Positions 9,508 through 18,464 of a stretch of DNA of 64,000 nt are shown piece after piece. The DNA lies in assembly GCA_029259745.1 (NCBI GenBank), contig JAJDEO010000050.1, forward strand, positions 1 to 64,000. Reading direction: 5' to 3'. This stretch comes from Planctomycetota bacterium (lineage in GTDB: Bacteria; Planctomycetota; B15-G4). The position numbers and the translations under genes are program-made. Below the pieces are notes generated by a model, which was not told the origin of the DNA, did no database searches, and saw only the letters and a list, made by a program, of their open reading frames with translations. The stretch's first letter is position 1. Every line of letters begins with the position of its first letter.

Positions 9508-11304
9508 TCACGGAGCGTCGACGTCTACGCCGAGGTATGGCAGGGCGCCGCGGAGGATCCGCGCGGCCGTCGGCGCGGCCGACTGCGTCGCGTAACGGAT
9601 GCCCTGGGGCTCCATGACGACGATCGCGAGGGAGACGATCGGGTCCTCAGCCGGAGCCAGGACGACGAACGAGTGGGCCTCGCGGTCGCGGTCGGTCTCG
9701 AGGTGAGCCGTGCCCGTCTTGCCGGCGAGCGCGACACCTGGGACGCTCAGGCCGGGATGCCGGGAGGCCTTCTCGTCGACGACGGACACCATCCAGCCCC
9801 GCACCCGATCGGCCGTGACCCGGTCGAAGACGCGGTGGCGCGTCGGTGCCGGGACGACGTGCCTCGTGCCGTCGCGGTCCGTGACCTCGGCGAGCAGGCG
9901 TGGTGCGCTCGGCATCGTGCCATCGGCGAGCGCCGCCGTTGCGGACGCCATCTGCAGGGCCGTGACCGCGATCTCGTAACCGAACGACAACGAGACAAGC
10001 GTGTAGTTGCGCGACCACTTCTCGAGTGGCGTCATGTAGCCGGCTGCCTCGCCACCGACGGGCACGCCGGTGCGCTGACCGAAGCCGAGGGCGACGAGCC
10101 GCTCGTGGATCGGGCGCATCGACTCGGATGCCGCGCGGCCGCCGGCGCCCGGCGGAACGATGCGTGTCATGATCGACGCCATCGCGACATTGCTCGAGTC
10201 GACGAGCACCTCTTCGAGGCTCAACGGTGCATCGCGCCGCGCGCTCGAATCCGTCACTGGACGCGAACCGAAGAGCAAGCGCCCGCCGTGCGTCTCGATG
10301 CGTTCATCGACGTCGACGAGGCCGAGCTCGAGCGCCATGGCGAGCATGAGCGGCTTCATCGTCGAGCCCGGCGGATAGCGCGTCTGCACGCTGGCGATAC
10401 GTGCAGCGTCGCCGAGGCGGTCGGCAGTGACTGCGGGGTTGAGTGACGGCACCGATGCCAGTGCGAGGATGTCGCCCGTGCGGACGTCGATCATGGCGCC
10501 CATCGCGGCCGTGGCCTGCGTGCCCTCGAGCACGTCGGCGAGGGCGTGTTCGATGATGGACTGGATGCGCACGTCGATCGTGAGCGTCACGTCGTCACCG
10601 TGGATCGGGTCGACGGCCGCGCTGCGGTCATCGACGGCGAAGAGGTTCGCGAAGCCGTCCCAGCGCTGCACGTCGACGCCGTCCTCGGCCGCGAGCACAT
10701 CGTCGAGCGTGGACTCGACGCCACCTCCGCCGTGGTTGTCGTCACCGACCCAACCGACGAGGTTGTGTCCGACGGCGCCCCAGGGATGGCAGCGCTTCCA
10801 GTTCCACTCGAAGTCGAGGCGTCCCAGCGGTGCGAGCTTGCCGCGCTCAGCGCGACGGTGCTCCTCGAAGAAGTCGATGATGTCGGGGTCGCTCGTCGGC
10901 TCACAGAGCGGCACCCAGCCCTTCGCGCGCAGCAGCGCCGTCAAGGCCTCGGGTGTCACATCGAGCTGCGGCGAGAGGAGGGCGACGAGGCTGTCGATCG
11001 TCTCTGCGACGTCGGCGGGGTCGCGATCGATCCACTCGCCGTCGCGTCGGTACTGATGGATGTTGCGCCAGTACGCGATCGGCTGGACCTCGAGCAGCGA
11101 GACCGCGAGTCGACGACCGTGGCGATCGAGGACCGTGCCACGACGTCCGAGCCGCTCGATCGACTTGCTGCTCTGCTGCATGAAGCGCGACGACGCGATG
11201 TCGGACATGCCGAGCTGCACTGCCGCGACACGTACCCACAGAAGCATCAGGAGCACGCCCATGCCCTGCGCGAACAGCATCACGAATCTTCTGGATCGCA
11301 GCAT
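9508..11304 (-). CDS. ftsI: Penicillin-binding transpeptidase FtsI (PBP3 class)
   Basis: Septal class B PBP: one N-terminal transmembrane helix (about residues 6-30), a pedestal domain starting near RRGTVLDRHG, and a C-terminal transpeptidase domain. The active-site triad of motifs is intact: STMK (Ser314 nucleophile, Lys317), SSN near 370-372, and AGKTGTAH. It is 598 aa from the ATG at 11304, which overlaps the preceding small gene in TGATG; a GTG 18 nt upstream is possible but less well placed. It should crosslink glycan made by FtsW. Confidence 0.95.
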   Translation of the reverse strand: MLRSRRFVMLFAQGMGVLLMLLWVRVAAVQLGMSDIASSRFMQQSSKSIERLGRRGTVLDRHGRRLAVSLLEVQPIAYWRNIHQYRRDGEWIDRDPADVAETIDSLVALLSPQLDVTPEALTALLRAKGWVPLCEPTSDPDIIDFFEEHRRAERGKLAPLGRLDFEWNWKRCHPWGAVGHNLVGWVGDDNHGGGGVESTLDDVLAAEDGVDVQRWDGFANLFAVDDRSAAVDPIHGDDVTLTIDVRIQSIIEHALADVLEGTQATAAMGAMIDVRTGDILALASVPSLNPAVTADRLGDAARIASVQTRYPPGSTMKPLMLAMALELGLVDVDERIETHGGRLLFGSRPVTDSSARRDAPLSLEEVLVDSSNVAMASIMTRIVPPGAGGRAASESMRPIHERLVALGFGQRTGVPVGGEAAGYMTPLEKWSRNYTLVSLSFGYEIAVTALQMASATAALADGTMPSAPRLLAEVTDRDGTRHVVPAPTRHRVFDRVTADRVRGWMVSVVDEKASRHPGLSVPGVALAGKTGTAHLETDRDREAHSFVVLAPAEDPIVSLAIVVMEPQGIRYATQSAAPTAARILRGALPYLGVDVDAP

Positions 11305-11522
11305 CAAGGAGCCCCCAACCACGGCGTGTTGCTCTGCACGGCGCGCATCTCGGCGAGGCGTGCATCTTCGATGGCCGCCCGCCGATCGGCGGCGAAGCAG
11401 GCCTCGCGGTCACTGGCCATGACCATGCCGAGGCAATGGATCTCGCCGCGGATACGCGCCGTGACCAAGCACAGCGTGATCAGCGCGACTGCCGCGATGA
11501 GAGTGGTGAATCGTTCCGTCAT
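11304..11522 (-). CDS. Small bitopic protein at the ftsL position
   Basis: A 72-aa protein with one N-terminal hydrophobic helix (about residues 6-22) and a short, charged, predicted-helical tail (DREACFAADRRAAIEDARLAEM). FtsL proteins are small, bitopic and very divergent, and normally lie between rsmH and ftsI exactly as here. There are only about 45 residues beyond the membrane, so any coiled coil is short for FtsL. The call rests on position, size and topology. Both ends overlap neighbours (ATGA with rsmH, TGATG with ftsI). Confidence 0.7.
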   Translation of the reverse strand: MTERFTTLIAAVALITLCLVTARIRGEIHCLGMVMASDREACFAADRRAAIEDARLAEMRAVQSNTPWLGAP

Positions 11523-12409
11523 GATGAGCCCGCCTTGTGGAACGCGCGGAGTCGTGCACTGCGACTGCGGCGATTGATTCGAATCTCGTCGTTGTCAGCG
11601 ACGAGAGGCTTCTTGGTGAGCAGCGAGCCGAGACCGTCACGCTTGGCATCGCGGAATGCGTTCTTGACGACGCGGTCCTCGCCGGAGTGGAACGCGATGA
11701 CGGCGATACGACCGCCGGGCGCGAGCCAGTCCAGGGCGCGAGGGATGGCACGTTCGAGCTGACCGAGTTCGTCGTTGACGACCATGCGGATGCCCTGGAA
11801 CGTGCGCGTCGCGGGGTGGATGCGTCCGCCTCGGCGGCGCAGCGCGTCTTCGATGACGACCCGCAAGTCGCCCGTGGTGCGGAAGCGGCGGAGACGGCGA
11901 CGATCGACGATCGCCTGAGCGATGCGTCGCGCCCGCGGCTCGCCCCCCAGCGCGCCGATGGCATGCGTCAGGTCGTCGAGCGACATCCTGTTCACGACGT
12001 GAGCCGCCGTGAGCGTGGCGTCGGGGTCCATCGTCATGAGCAGTGGCTCGTCTTCGCGGAACGAGAACCCGCGCGACGGTTCATCGAGCTGCATCGACGA
12101 GACGCCCGCGTCGAGCACGATCGTGTCGGGCGTGAGGCCCGGCGCGAGCTCGTCGTGGCGTTCGAGGAAGCCCGCGAAGTCACTGCGGACGAACGTCACC
12201 CGGTCGCCGAAGGACGCCAGATTCTCGGCAGCGAGCGCGAGCGCGTTCGGGTCGCGATCGACGCCGAGAACCCGAGCGGTGGGGCTGGAGGCAGCGAGAA
12301 ACTCGCCGGCGTGTCCCCCAGCCCCAACCGTCAGGTCAACCAACAACGACGATGTCGGAGGGTCGAGCAATCGCATGACGTCCCCCGCCATGACGGGCAC
12401 ATGCGCCAT
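11519..12409 (-). CDS. rsmH: 16S rRNA (cytosine-1402-N4)-methyltransferase RsmH
   Basis: SAM-dependent methyltransferase acting on C1402 of 16S rRNA in the ribosomal P site (formerly MraW). It is 296 aa with HVPVMAGDV at the N-terminus, the SAM loop DLTVGAGGHAGEFL, LGVDRDPNAL, the DAGVSSMQLDEPSRGFSF catalytic signature and C-terminal AFHSGEDRVVKN (usually FHSLEDR). The ATG at 12409 follows a strong GGGAGG ribosome-binding site. It is the second gene of the operon, 20 nt after mraZ. Confidence 0.97.
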   Translation of the reverse strand: MAHVPVMAGDVMRLLDPPTSSLLVDLTVGAGGHAGEFLAASSPTARVLGVDRDPNALALAAENLASFGDRVTFVRSDFAGFLERHDELAPGLTPDTIVLDAGVSSMQLDEPSRGFSFREDEPLLMTMDPDATLTAAHVVNRMSLDDLTHAIGALGGEPRARRIAQAIVDRRRLRRFRTTGDLRVVIEDALRRRGGRIHPATRTFQGIRMVVNDELGQLERAIPRALDWLAPGGRIAVIAFHSGEDRVVKNAFRDAKRDGLGSLLTKKPLVADNDEIRINRRSRSARLRAFHKAGSS

Positions 12410-12429
12410 CGAGACCTCCCGCTCCGCAA

Positions 12430-12873
12430 TCAACGGAGCACTTCCTTTGCATGGGTTTCGTACTCGCCGGCAGCGCGCTTGCGACGCTCCTCCCAACGTT
12501 CGGGCGACCACAGCTCCACGCGCCGTCCGACACCACAGAAGACGACCTTGCCGTCGATGCCCGCGTACTCCTTGAGGTGCGCGGGAAGCAGCAGGCGACT
12601 GCTGCGATCGATCGAACAGGCTTCGGCCTGGGTGTAGAACTCGCGCGAGAAGTTTCGGACTGCCTCCTCGCCGAGAGGCTTGCCATCGACTTCGTCCCCG
12701 ATGGCATCGAACCCCTCTTCGGTGTAGAGGAACAGGCAGTCGTCGAGGCCGACCGTCAACATCACCCCGTCTGCGCTGTCGAGCTTCTTGAGGGTGTCGA
12801 GGATCTTGCGCGGGACCGCGACGCGGTTCTTCGCATCGACGCTGTGCGTGTAGCTCCCGGTGAACCGCCGCAT
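12430..12873 (-). CDS. mraZ: Transcriptional regulator MraZ
   Basis: First gene of the dcw operon. It is 147 aa with two tandem SpoVT/AbrB-like MraZ halves: MRRFTGSYTHSVDAKNRVAVP and, in the second half, CSIDRSSRLLLPAHLKEYAGI. MraZ binds TGGG-type direct repeats upstream of its own operon in E. coli; matching repeats lie about 85-105 nt upstream here, so autoregulation is likely. The chosen ATG has GGAGG at a good distance and gives the standard N-terminus; an upstream in-frame ATG would add only 11 residues. Confidence 0.95.
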   Translation of the reverse strand: MRRFTGSYTHSVDAKNRVAVPRKILDTLKKLDSADGVMLTVGLDDCLFLYTEEGFDAIGDEVDGKPLGEEAVRNFSREFYTQAEACSIDRSSRLLLPAHLKEYAGIDGKVVFCGVGRRVELWSPERWEERRKRAAGEYETHAKEVLR

Positions 12874-12955
12874 TCCCCAGACACCTCCATTCAGCCCTGC
12901 GCACACGAGGAGCGCGCTGGAGGAACCACCTTCGGCAACACCGCTCGTCGAGCTT

Positions 12956-12980
12956 CAACACTCTCTCCCATTTCCCCCCA
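12956..12980 (-). promoter_or_regulatory. Putative MraZ operator: three boxes at 10-nt period
   Basis: On the minus strand the sequence reads TGGGG, five bases, TGGGA, five bases, then the degenerate box TGTTG. Exact 5-nt boxes with 5-nt spacers match the TGGGN direct-repeat pattern described for E. coli MraZ. They lie upstream of mraZ in the correct orientation. The rest of 12874-13253 holds no gene I can support. Confidence 0.6.
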
Positions 12981-13094
12981 CTTCGCAACCACCAAGCGGT
13001 GAAAGAGCCCCACCCGAAGCCCGCTGGAGACGGATCGGTTGCGCAAGGTGCTCGAAATCGGGCGCGAACAGGCTGATTGAACCCGGACGCAGCC

Positions 13095-13115
13095 GTGGGA
13101 GAAGCGGTGGGAGAA
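13095..13115 (+). repeat. Direct repeat GTGGGAGAA x2, 12-nt period
   Basis: Two perfect 9-mers (13095-13103 and 13107-13115) lie in the mraZ/zinc-ribbon intergenic region. They contain the same TGGGA word as the MraZ boxes but on the plus strand and at 12-nt rather than 10-nt spacing. They may be a second regulator site or chance. Confidence 0.4.
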
Positions 13116-13253
13116 TCTGCGCGCTCAGGCGCCGATCAAGACCGCCCGGTCCCGAGCAGGCCGCCGCAGGACCACGGTGGGCGCGTCAAGGACGCCACAT
13201 GCGCGTCCCGGGAGGTTGTCGCTTCCTGCTGCCAGTCAGGCGGTAGAGCCCGA

Positions 13254-13865
13254 TCAGGCCTTCGTGTCGCCGGCCTCTTCGGCCCGCGCGTCGCCCAGCT
13301 CGGCCTCAGCAGCAGCCTCTTCCAGCACCTCGGGCGGTGTGATCTCCTCGAGATCGGGCAGGTCGCCCTCGCCGAGATCGGCGTCGAGCAAGCGCATGAG
13401 GTGCTCGCGCGTCTCGACGATGTCCTCGGCCGTGAGAAACGGTGCGGGAACCTCGATCGACGGGTCTCCGGCCCTGCGCCGCACCACCATGACCTCCCGC
13501 CCATCGCGAGCCTCGAAGCCCTGCAGGCGCAGGAAGCGCTTCCGGACGAGGACGAGCCCCACGAGGTACGCAAGGCGTCGGTAAGCGGGCGCGTCCTGGT
13601 CGACGAGGCGCGCGAAGACATCGCGCAGCATGGCGTAGTCGACGACGCGCCGCTTGGACGCATCGCTCTCCGAGCGCGTGCGGCGCCAGTAGATGACGTC
13701 GTCCGCTTTCTCCACAGCCTGCCAACACGTGTCGCAGAGATCGCGTCGCTGGGGCCCCTCGGCTTCGAAGGAAAGCACCGTGGTGACGAGCTGACCCGGC
13801 GCGAGGTCGGCCTCGCAGCCGTCGCAGGTCGGGTGCTTCGCGGGGATCTTCCAGGCGTCAGTCAC
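13254..13865 (-). CDS. Small zinc-ribbon protein of unknown function
   Basis: A 203-aa protein starting at GTG 13865. The N-terminus carries CDGC (about residues 14-17) and, 27 residues later, CDTC, a four-Cys zinc-ribbon arrangement. The middle is helical and basic (RRLAYLVGLVLVRKRFLRLQ), followed by EVMVVRRRAGDPSIEV and an acidic Ala/Glu-rich tail. No catalytic motif is visible. It is divergent from dnaE with 97 nt between starts and is not part of the dcw operon. Nucleic-acid or protein binding is the only reasonable guess. Confidence 0.8.
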   Translation of the reverse strand: MTDAWKIPAKHPTCDGCEADLAPGQLVTTVLSFEAEGPQRRDLCDTCWQAVEKADDVIYWRRTRSESDASKRRVVDYAMLRDVFARLVDQDAPAYRRLAYLVGLVLVRKRFLRLQGFEARDGREVMVVRRRAGDPSIEVPAPFLTAEDIVETREHLMRLLDADLGEGDLPDLEEITPPEVLEEAAAEAELGDARAEEAGDTKA

Positions 13866-13962
13866 GGCCGCTCACTCGTCGGAGGGGATCCCGGAACATA
13901 CCGACGCACCACGTCCCGGTCGAGCGTTCGTGCCGCACCCCACGCGCGGCTACGATGTCGCC

Positions 13963-16900
13963 ATGAGCTCGCCGTTCGTCCACCTGCACACACACAGCCA
14001 CTACTCTCTGCTCGATGGCGCCGTCCGGGTCCCCGACCTGCTCGACGCTGCCGTCGAGCACGAGATGCCCGCCCTCGCTCTCACCGACCACGGCGTCCTC
14101 TACGGAGCCCTGGAGTTCTACAAGGGTGCGGCGAAACGCGGCATCAAGCCGATCCTCGGCTTCGAGGCCTACGTCGTCGACGGGGACGCGACCACGACCG
14201 CCCCACCGGGCGAGCCGCGCAAGCGCCATCACCTCACGCTGCTCGCCACTTCGGCGCGCGGCTACCAGAACCTCAGCCGCCTCAGCAGTCTCGGCTGGGT
14301 GAAGGGCCACGACGGCCGCAAGCCCTGCATCGACCGCACGATGATCGCGGCCAACAACGAGGACGTGCTGGCTCTGTCGGGCTGCGCGTCGGGACAGATC
14401 GCGCGCGCGCTGCTCGACGATGACATGGCCCGCGCACAGAAACTCACGGGCGAGTTCCGCGACCTCTTCGGCGTCGACAACTTCTTCCTCGAGTCGATCC
14501 GCGACGGCACACCGAGCGCCTGCAAGGTGACGGCGGCACTCGAGAGCCTGTCGCGCGAATCGAAAGCACCGATCGTCGCCACGAACGATGTGCACTACCG
14601 TCACCCCTCGGGACACATCGCCCAGGACGCGCTCATCTGCATCGGCTCGGGCCAGAAGATGCACGCCACCGAGCGGCGCTTTCAGTTCGAGTCGAAGGAA
14701 CTCTTCTTCCGCTCGCCCGCACAGATGGCCGAGCTCTTCGGTGAGGACGACGCCGCGCTGCGCCGCACCACCGAGATCGCCGATCGCTGCAACATCGAGC
14801 TCGACCTCGAGACGATGCACCTGCCGCGCTTCGAGATCCCCACCGACGAGACGCCCGAGGCGTATCTGCGGCGCCTCTGCATCGACGGCCTGCGCGAGCG
14901 TTACGGCGAACTCACGCCGCCCGTGATGGAGCGGCTGGACAAGGAGTACGACGTCATCACGTCGATGGGCTTCACGGCCTACTTCCTGATCGTCTGGGAT
15001 CTCATCCGCCACGCGCGTGAGCAGGACATTCCCGTGGGCCCCGGGCGCGGGTCAGCGGCCGGCTCGATCATCGCCTACGCCCTGAAGATCACGCAGCTCG
15101 ACCCGCTGCGCTACGACCTGCTCTTCGAGCGTTTCCTGAACTCGAGCCGCATCTCGATGCCCGACATCGACATCGACTTCTGTCGCGACCGGCGCGAAGA
15201 GATGATCGACTACACGCGCGAGAAGTACGGCAGCGACAACGTCTGCCAGATCGTGACGTTCGGCACCCTCGCCGCGAAGGCCGCGATCCGCGATGCCGGA
15301 CGCGTGCTCGACATCCCGCTGCCCGACGTCGATCGCATCGCGAAGCGCATCCCCGAGCAGCAGCAGCGCGTCTCGCTGGAGAAGTTCCTCGCCGACGACG
15401 ACGAGTTCCGCGAGATGTTCGAGGAAACCGCCGAGCTCCGCGAGCTGCTCGACGTCAGCCTCAAGATCGAGGGAATGGCGCGCAACACGTCGACACACGC
15501 CGCCGGCGTCGTCATCACGGACGAACCGCTGATCGACCTCGTGCCGCTGTGCCTCGTGCAGGACCAGGTCAACACGCAGTTCCAGATGAGCGACCTCGAG
15601 GAGATCGGTCTGCTCAAGATGGACTTCCTCGGGCTCAAGAACCTCACGATCCTCGAGAAGGCCAAGGACCTCGTGAAGCTGACGCGCAACGTCGACATCG
15701 ACTACGCGACGATGGTCGACACGGACGAGCAGACCTACGCGTTGCTGAAGCGCGGCGACTGCGGTGGCGTCTTCCAGCTCGAATCATCGGGCATGCGTGA
15801 GCTCGTCGTGCGCCTCGCGCCGGACTGCTTCGAGGACATCATCGCACTCATCGCGCTCTATCGCCCCGGGCCGCTGCAGTCAGGCATGGTCGACAGCTTC
15901 GTGAACCGTAAGCACGGTGTGGAGCCGATCCGCTTCGGGCACGAGGTCATGGAGGACGTCCTCTCCGACACCTACGGCTGCATGGTCTATCAGGAACAGA
16001 TCATGCTGCTCGCCCAGCGCATGGGTCAGCTTTCGCTCAACGAAGCGGACGGCCTGCGTAAGGCGATGGGCAAGAAGCAGGCCGACCGCATGGAGAGCTA
16101 TCGCGAGAAGTTCCTCGCGGGCGCCGACCAGACGGGTGTGGGCACCGAGGTCGCGCAGCAGGTCTGGGACGACATGAGTCGGTTCGCGGAGTACGGCTTC
16201 AACAAGTCGCACTCGGCAGCCTACGGGCTCATCACCTACCAGACGGCCTATATGAAGGCCCACTATCCGGGCGAGTTCATCGCGGCGCTGATGTCGTGTG
16301 ATGCGAACAACACCGCCAAGCTCGCCGGCTACGTCGAGGAGCTGGCGCGCGCGAACCGCGAGGTCCGCAACCCGAGCATCAACACGAGTCTCGGCGACTT
16401 CACCCTCGACGGCGATTCGATCGTCTTCGGCTTGAACGCCGTGCGGGGCGTCGGCTCGCGCGTCGTCGAGGCGATCATCGATGCGCGCCGAGACGGCCCG
16501 TTCACGTCGCTCGACGACCTCCTCGACCGCGTCGACATGCGCGAGATGAACCGCGCGAGCTTCGATGCACTCGTGCGCGCCGGCACGCTCGACGAGGTCG
16601 AACCGAACCGCCGCGCGCTGCTCGCTAGTTCCGAACGCCTCCTGCGCGACGCCCTCAGGTCGCAAGCCGACCGCGCGGCAGGTCAGGGCGCCCTCTTCGG
16701 CAGCGCAGACGCGCTCGCGCCGGCATCGTCAGACGGCGCGCGTCTCGACAACGTCGACATGGCCGACGATCAAGAAATAGCCGTGATGGAGAAGGACGCG
16801 CTCGGCGTCTGCATCAGCGTCGACCCCATGGCCGAGTGGCGCCCCGTCCTGCGCCTGCTGTCGACGCACACGATCGCCGAGATCATGACGAACCCTGAGG

Positions 16901-17415
16901 ACAAGGCCGAAGTCGTGCTCGGCGGCACGGTTGCGAACATCCGGCACACCACGATCAAGGCGGGCAAGAGCGCGGGCCAGGCCATGGCGATGTTCCGCCT
17001 GCAGGGGCTCGGCGGCGCGATCGGCACCGTCGTGTTCCCGCGTACCTACTCGGAGTGCCGCGCCTTGATCCGCGACGGACAGGCGATCTTGATCCGCGGC
17101 ACGGTCGACGCCTCACGCGACGAGCCGAACATTCTCGTCGACGAAGTCCACGACCTCTCCGACCCCGCGATCGCGGCCGGCAAGCGTCTGCTCATCGACA
17201 TCCGTCCCGGAGCTCCGCTCGACGATCGTCTCACGGACCTCCGGCGCCTGCTCGACATGCATCGCGGCCCGACCACGACATACCTGTCGATCGACGCCGG
17301 CGAGGGCAACCGCCACACGTACAAGCTCGGCCCAGACTTCCGCGCGGGGCTGTCGGTCGAGTTCGTGCGCGAAGCCGAAGAGCTGCTCGGCGTCGGGGCG
17401 GTTCACCTGCGCTGA
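13963..17415 (+). CDS. dnaE: DNA polymerase III alpha subunit DnaE
   Basis: Replicative polymerase catalytic subunit, 1150 aa. The N-terminal PHP domain begins HLHTHSHYSLLDGA (residues 8-21), followed by ALTDHGVLYG. The polymerase palm has GPGRGSAAGS and the catalytic aspartates in PDIDIDF (D401, D403, D405). Further on are the fingers region, a helix-hairpin-helix segment (FGLNAVRGVG) and a C-terminal OB fold (AEVVLGGTVANIRHT). The ATG at 13963 gives the conserved N-terminus, although its ribosome-binding site is weak. It is the only plus-strand gene before 49.9 kb. Confidence 0.98.
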   Translation: MSSPFVHLHTHSHYSLLDGAVRVPDLLDAAVEHEMPALALTDHGVLYGALEFYKGAAKRGIKPILGFEAYVVDGDATTTAPPGEPRKRHHLTLLATSARGYQNLSRLSSLGWVKGHDGRKPCIDRTMIAANNEDVLALSGCASGQIARALLDDDMARAQKLTGEFRDLFGVDNFFLESIRDGTPSACKVTAALESLSRESKAPIVATNDVHYRHPSGHIAQDALICIGSGQKMHATERRFQFESKELFFRSPAQMAELFGEDDAALRRTTEIADRCNIELDLETMHLPRFEIPTDETPEAYLRRLCIDGLRERYGELTPPVMERLDKEYDVITSMGFTAYFLIVWDLIRHAREQDIPVGPGRGSAAGSIIAYALKITQLDPLRYDLLFERFLNSSRISMPDIDIDFCRDRREEMIDYTREKYGSDNVCQIVTFGTLAAKAAIRDAGRVLDIPLPDVDRIAKRIPEQQQRVSLEKFLADDDEFREMFEETAELRELLDVSLKIEGMARNTSTHAAGVVITDEPLIDLVPLCLVQDQVNTQFQMSDLEEIGLLKMDFLGLKNLTILEKAKDLVKLTRNVDIDYATMVDTDEQTYALLKRGDCGGVFQLESSGMRELVVRLAPDCFEDIIALIALYRPGPLQSGMVDSFVNRKHGVEPIRFGHEVMEDVLSDTYGCMVYQEQIMLLAQRMGQLSLNEADGLRKAMGKKQADRMESYREKFLAGADQTGVGTEVAQQVWDDMSRFAEYGFNKSHSAAYGLITYQTAYMKAHYPGEFIAALMSCDANNTAKLAGYVEELARANREVRNPSINTSLGDFTLDGDSIVFGLNAVRGVGSRVVEAIIDARRDGPFTSLDDLLDRVDMREMNRASFDALVRAGTLDEVEPNRRALLASSERLLRDALRSQADRAAGQGALFGSADALAPASSDGARLDNVDMADDQEIAVMEKDALGVCISVDPMAEWRPVLRLLSTHTIAEIMTNPEDKAEVVLGGTVANIRHTTIKAGKSAGQAMAMFRLQGLGGAIGTVVFPRTYSECRALIRDGQAILIRGTVDASRDEPNILVDEVHDLSDPAIAAGKRLLIDIRPGAPLDDRLTDLRRLLDMHRGPTTTYLSIDAGEGNRHTYKLGPDFRAGLSVEFVREAEELLGVGAVHLR

Positions 17416-17419
17416 GGAG

Positions 17420-17435
17420 CCGGCGGCGGCGCCGG
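17420..17435 (+). other. GC-rich hairpin just after the dnaE stop
   Basis: CCGGCG and CGCCGG form a 6-bp stem with a 4-nt loop starting 5 nt after the dnaE stop. There is no T-tract, so it is at most a weak terminator or a 3'-end stabiliser. Apart from this and the tandem repeat at 17586, the 17416-17672 gap shows no gene. Confidence 0.35.
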
Positions 17436-17585
17436 TGACTGACGATCGGCGCGGCCACTCGCCCGGGTATCTCAACGATCTCGGGCCACCGCGGCCTCGG
17501 CCCTCGTCGCGGCGCTCGAACGGGCACCGCTGACATATCAACGCGATCAAAGCACCAAAGCGCGTCAGAAGCACCGTGTCGCCCA

Positions 17586-17627
17586 GTCGCAAAGGCCCAG
17601 TCGCAAAGGCCCTGTCGCAAAGGCCCT
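17586..17627. repeat. Tandem repeat, 14-bp unit x3
   Basis: Three adjacent copies of GTCGCAAAGGCCC followed by A or T (17586-17599, 17600-17613, 17614-17627), plus a fourth partial unit (GTCG) and a degenerate copy just before. It lies between the convergent ends of dnaE and the lipoprotein gene. No function is evident. Confidence 0.8.
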
Positions 17628-17672
17628 GTCGTGTTCTCGTGACGACCGGGGGGAGCGAAGCCCGCGTTCGAC

Positions 17673-18464
17673 TTACTCGTCGGGCGTGTCAGCCTCGAAC
17701 GTGACCGGCGCGGGGAGATCGTCGCCCGCGGGATCGAACTGGAACCAGCCGGCGAGGAAATCCACCAGCTGCCAGGGCCGGAGCCCGAAACGCAAGCCGA
17801 CGAAACCGACGAAGAGATCGGCCTCGAAACGGTCCCAATCCGAAGCGATGCGCTCACCACCGCGCTCGGCCTGCCACGCGACGGCGGCGTCCGGCGTCCC
17901 CGAGGAACTCATCGGGTCGACGGCATCGGTCAGCCGGAACTCGCGGAAGTCGACGCGCCGCCGGACCTCGGGGATCAGGAGTGCGCCGATCGATTCGCGG
18001 ACGTACGACGGATGACGCCCGAGGTGCAGGACGTCCGGGATCGACCCGCGCGAGAACGTGCCCTCAGCTTGGGGCGCAGCGCGCATCGACTGCCAGCGAT
18101 AGACGATCGGGACACCCTTCTCCCAGCGACTCTCACGGACTTCGACCGGCACCGGCGGGAGCTCGCCGTTCTCCTCGAGATAGAACGTCCAGGGAAACGA
18201 CGCCGCGTACTCGCGCCAAACCCCTCGAACGACACGATCGTCATAGCCAAGCCGGCGCGCGCGAACCGGCCACGCGCTGAGCCCGACATGAAACGCCGAC
18301 GTGGCCCGGAACGACATACCGAGCCCGTGACCGTACCCAAAACTCACAGGGATGACGTCGAGAGCGTCACCAGCCCGTGAGCGGAAGTACGACGACGGCG
18401 TGGTCTGACACCCCACCACGGCCAGCGCGAGAACGAGCCCGAGCAGCGGCCGCACGGGAATCAC
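17673..18464 (-). CDS. Putative lipoprotein, last gene of the ribosomal operon
   Basis: A 263-aa protein with a lipoprotein signal peptide (hydrophobic residues 7-18, lipobox AVVGC, Cys19). The mature part has aromatic-rich segments (FYLEENGELPPVPVE, RWEKGVPIVYRW) and no recognised domain. It starts at GTG in a GTGA overlap with the rplQ stop, so its translation is coupled to ribosomal protein L17, an odd arrangement for an envelope protein. Function unknown. Confidence 0.8.
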   Translation of the reverse strand: MIPVRPLLGLVLALAVVGCQTTPSSYFRSRAGDALDVIPVSFGYGHGLGMSFRATSAFHVGLSAWPVRARRLGYDDRVVRGVWREYAASFPWTFYLEENGELPPVPVEVRESRWEKGVPIVYRWQSMRAAPQAEGTFSRGSIPDVLHLGRHPSYVRESIGALLIPEVRRRVDFREFRLTDAVDPMSSSGTPDAAVAWQAERGGERIASDWDRFEADLFVGFVGLRFGLRPWQLVDFLAGWFQFDPAGDDLPAPVTFEADTPDE

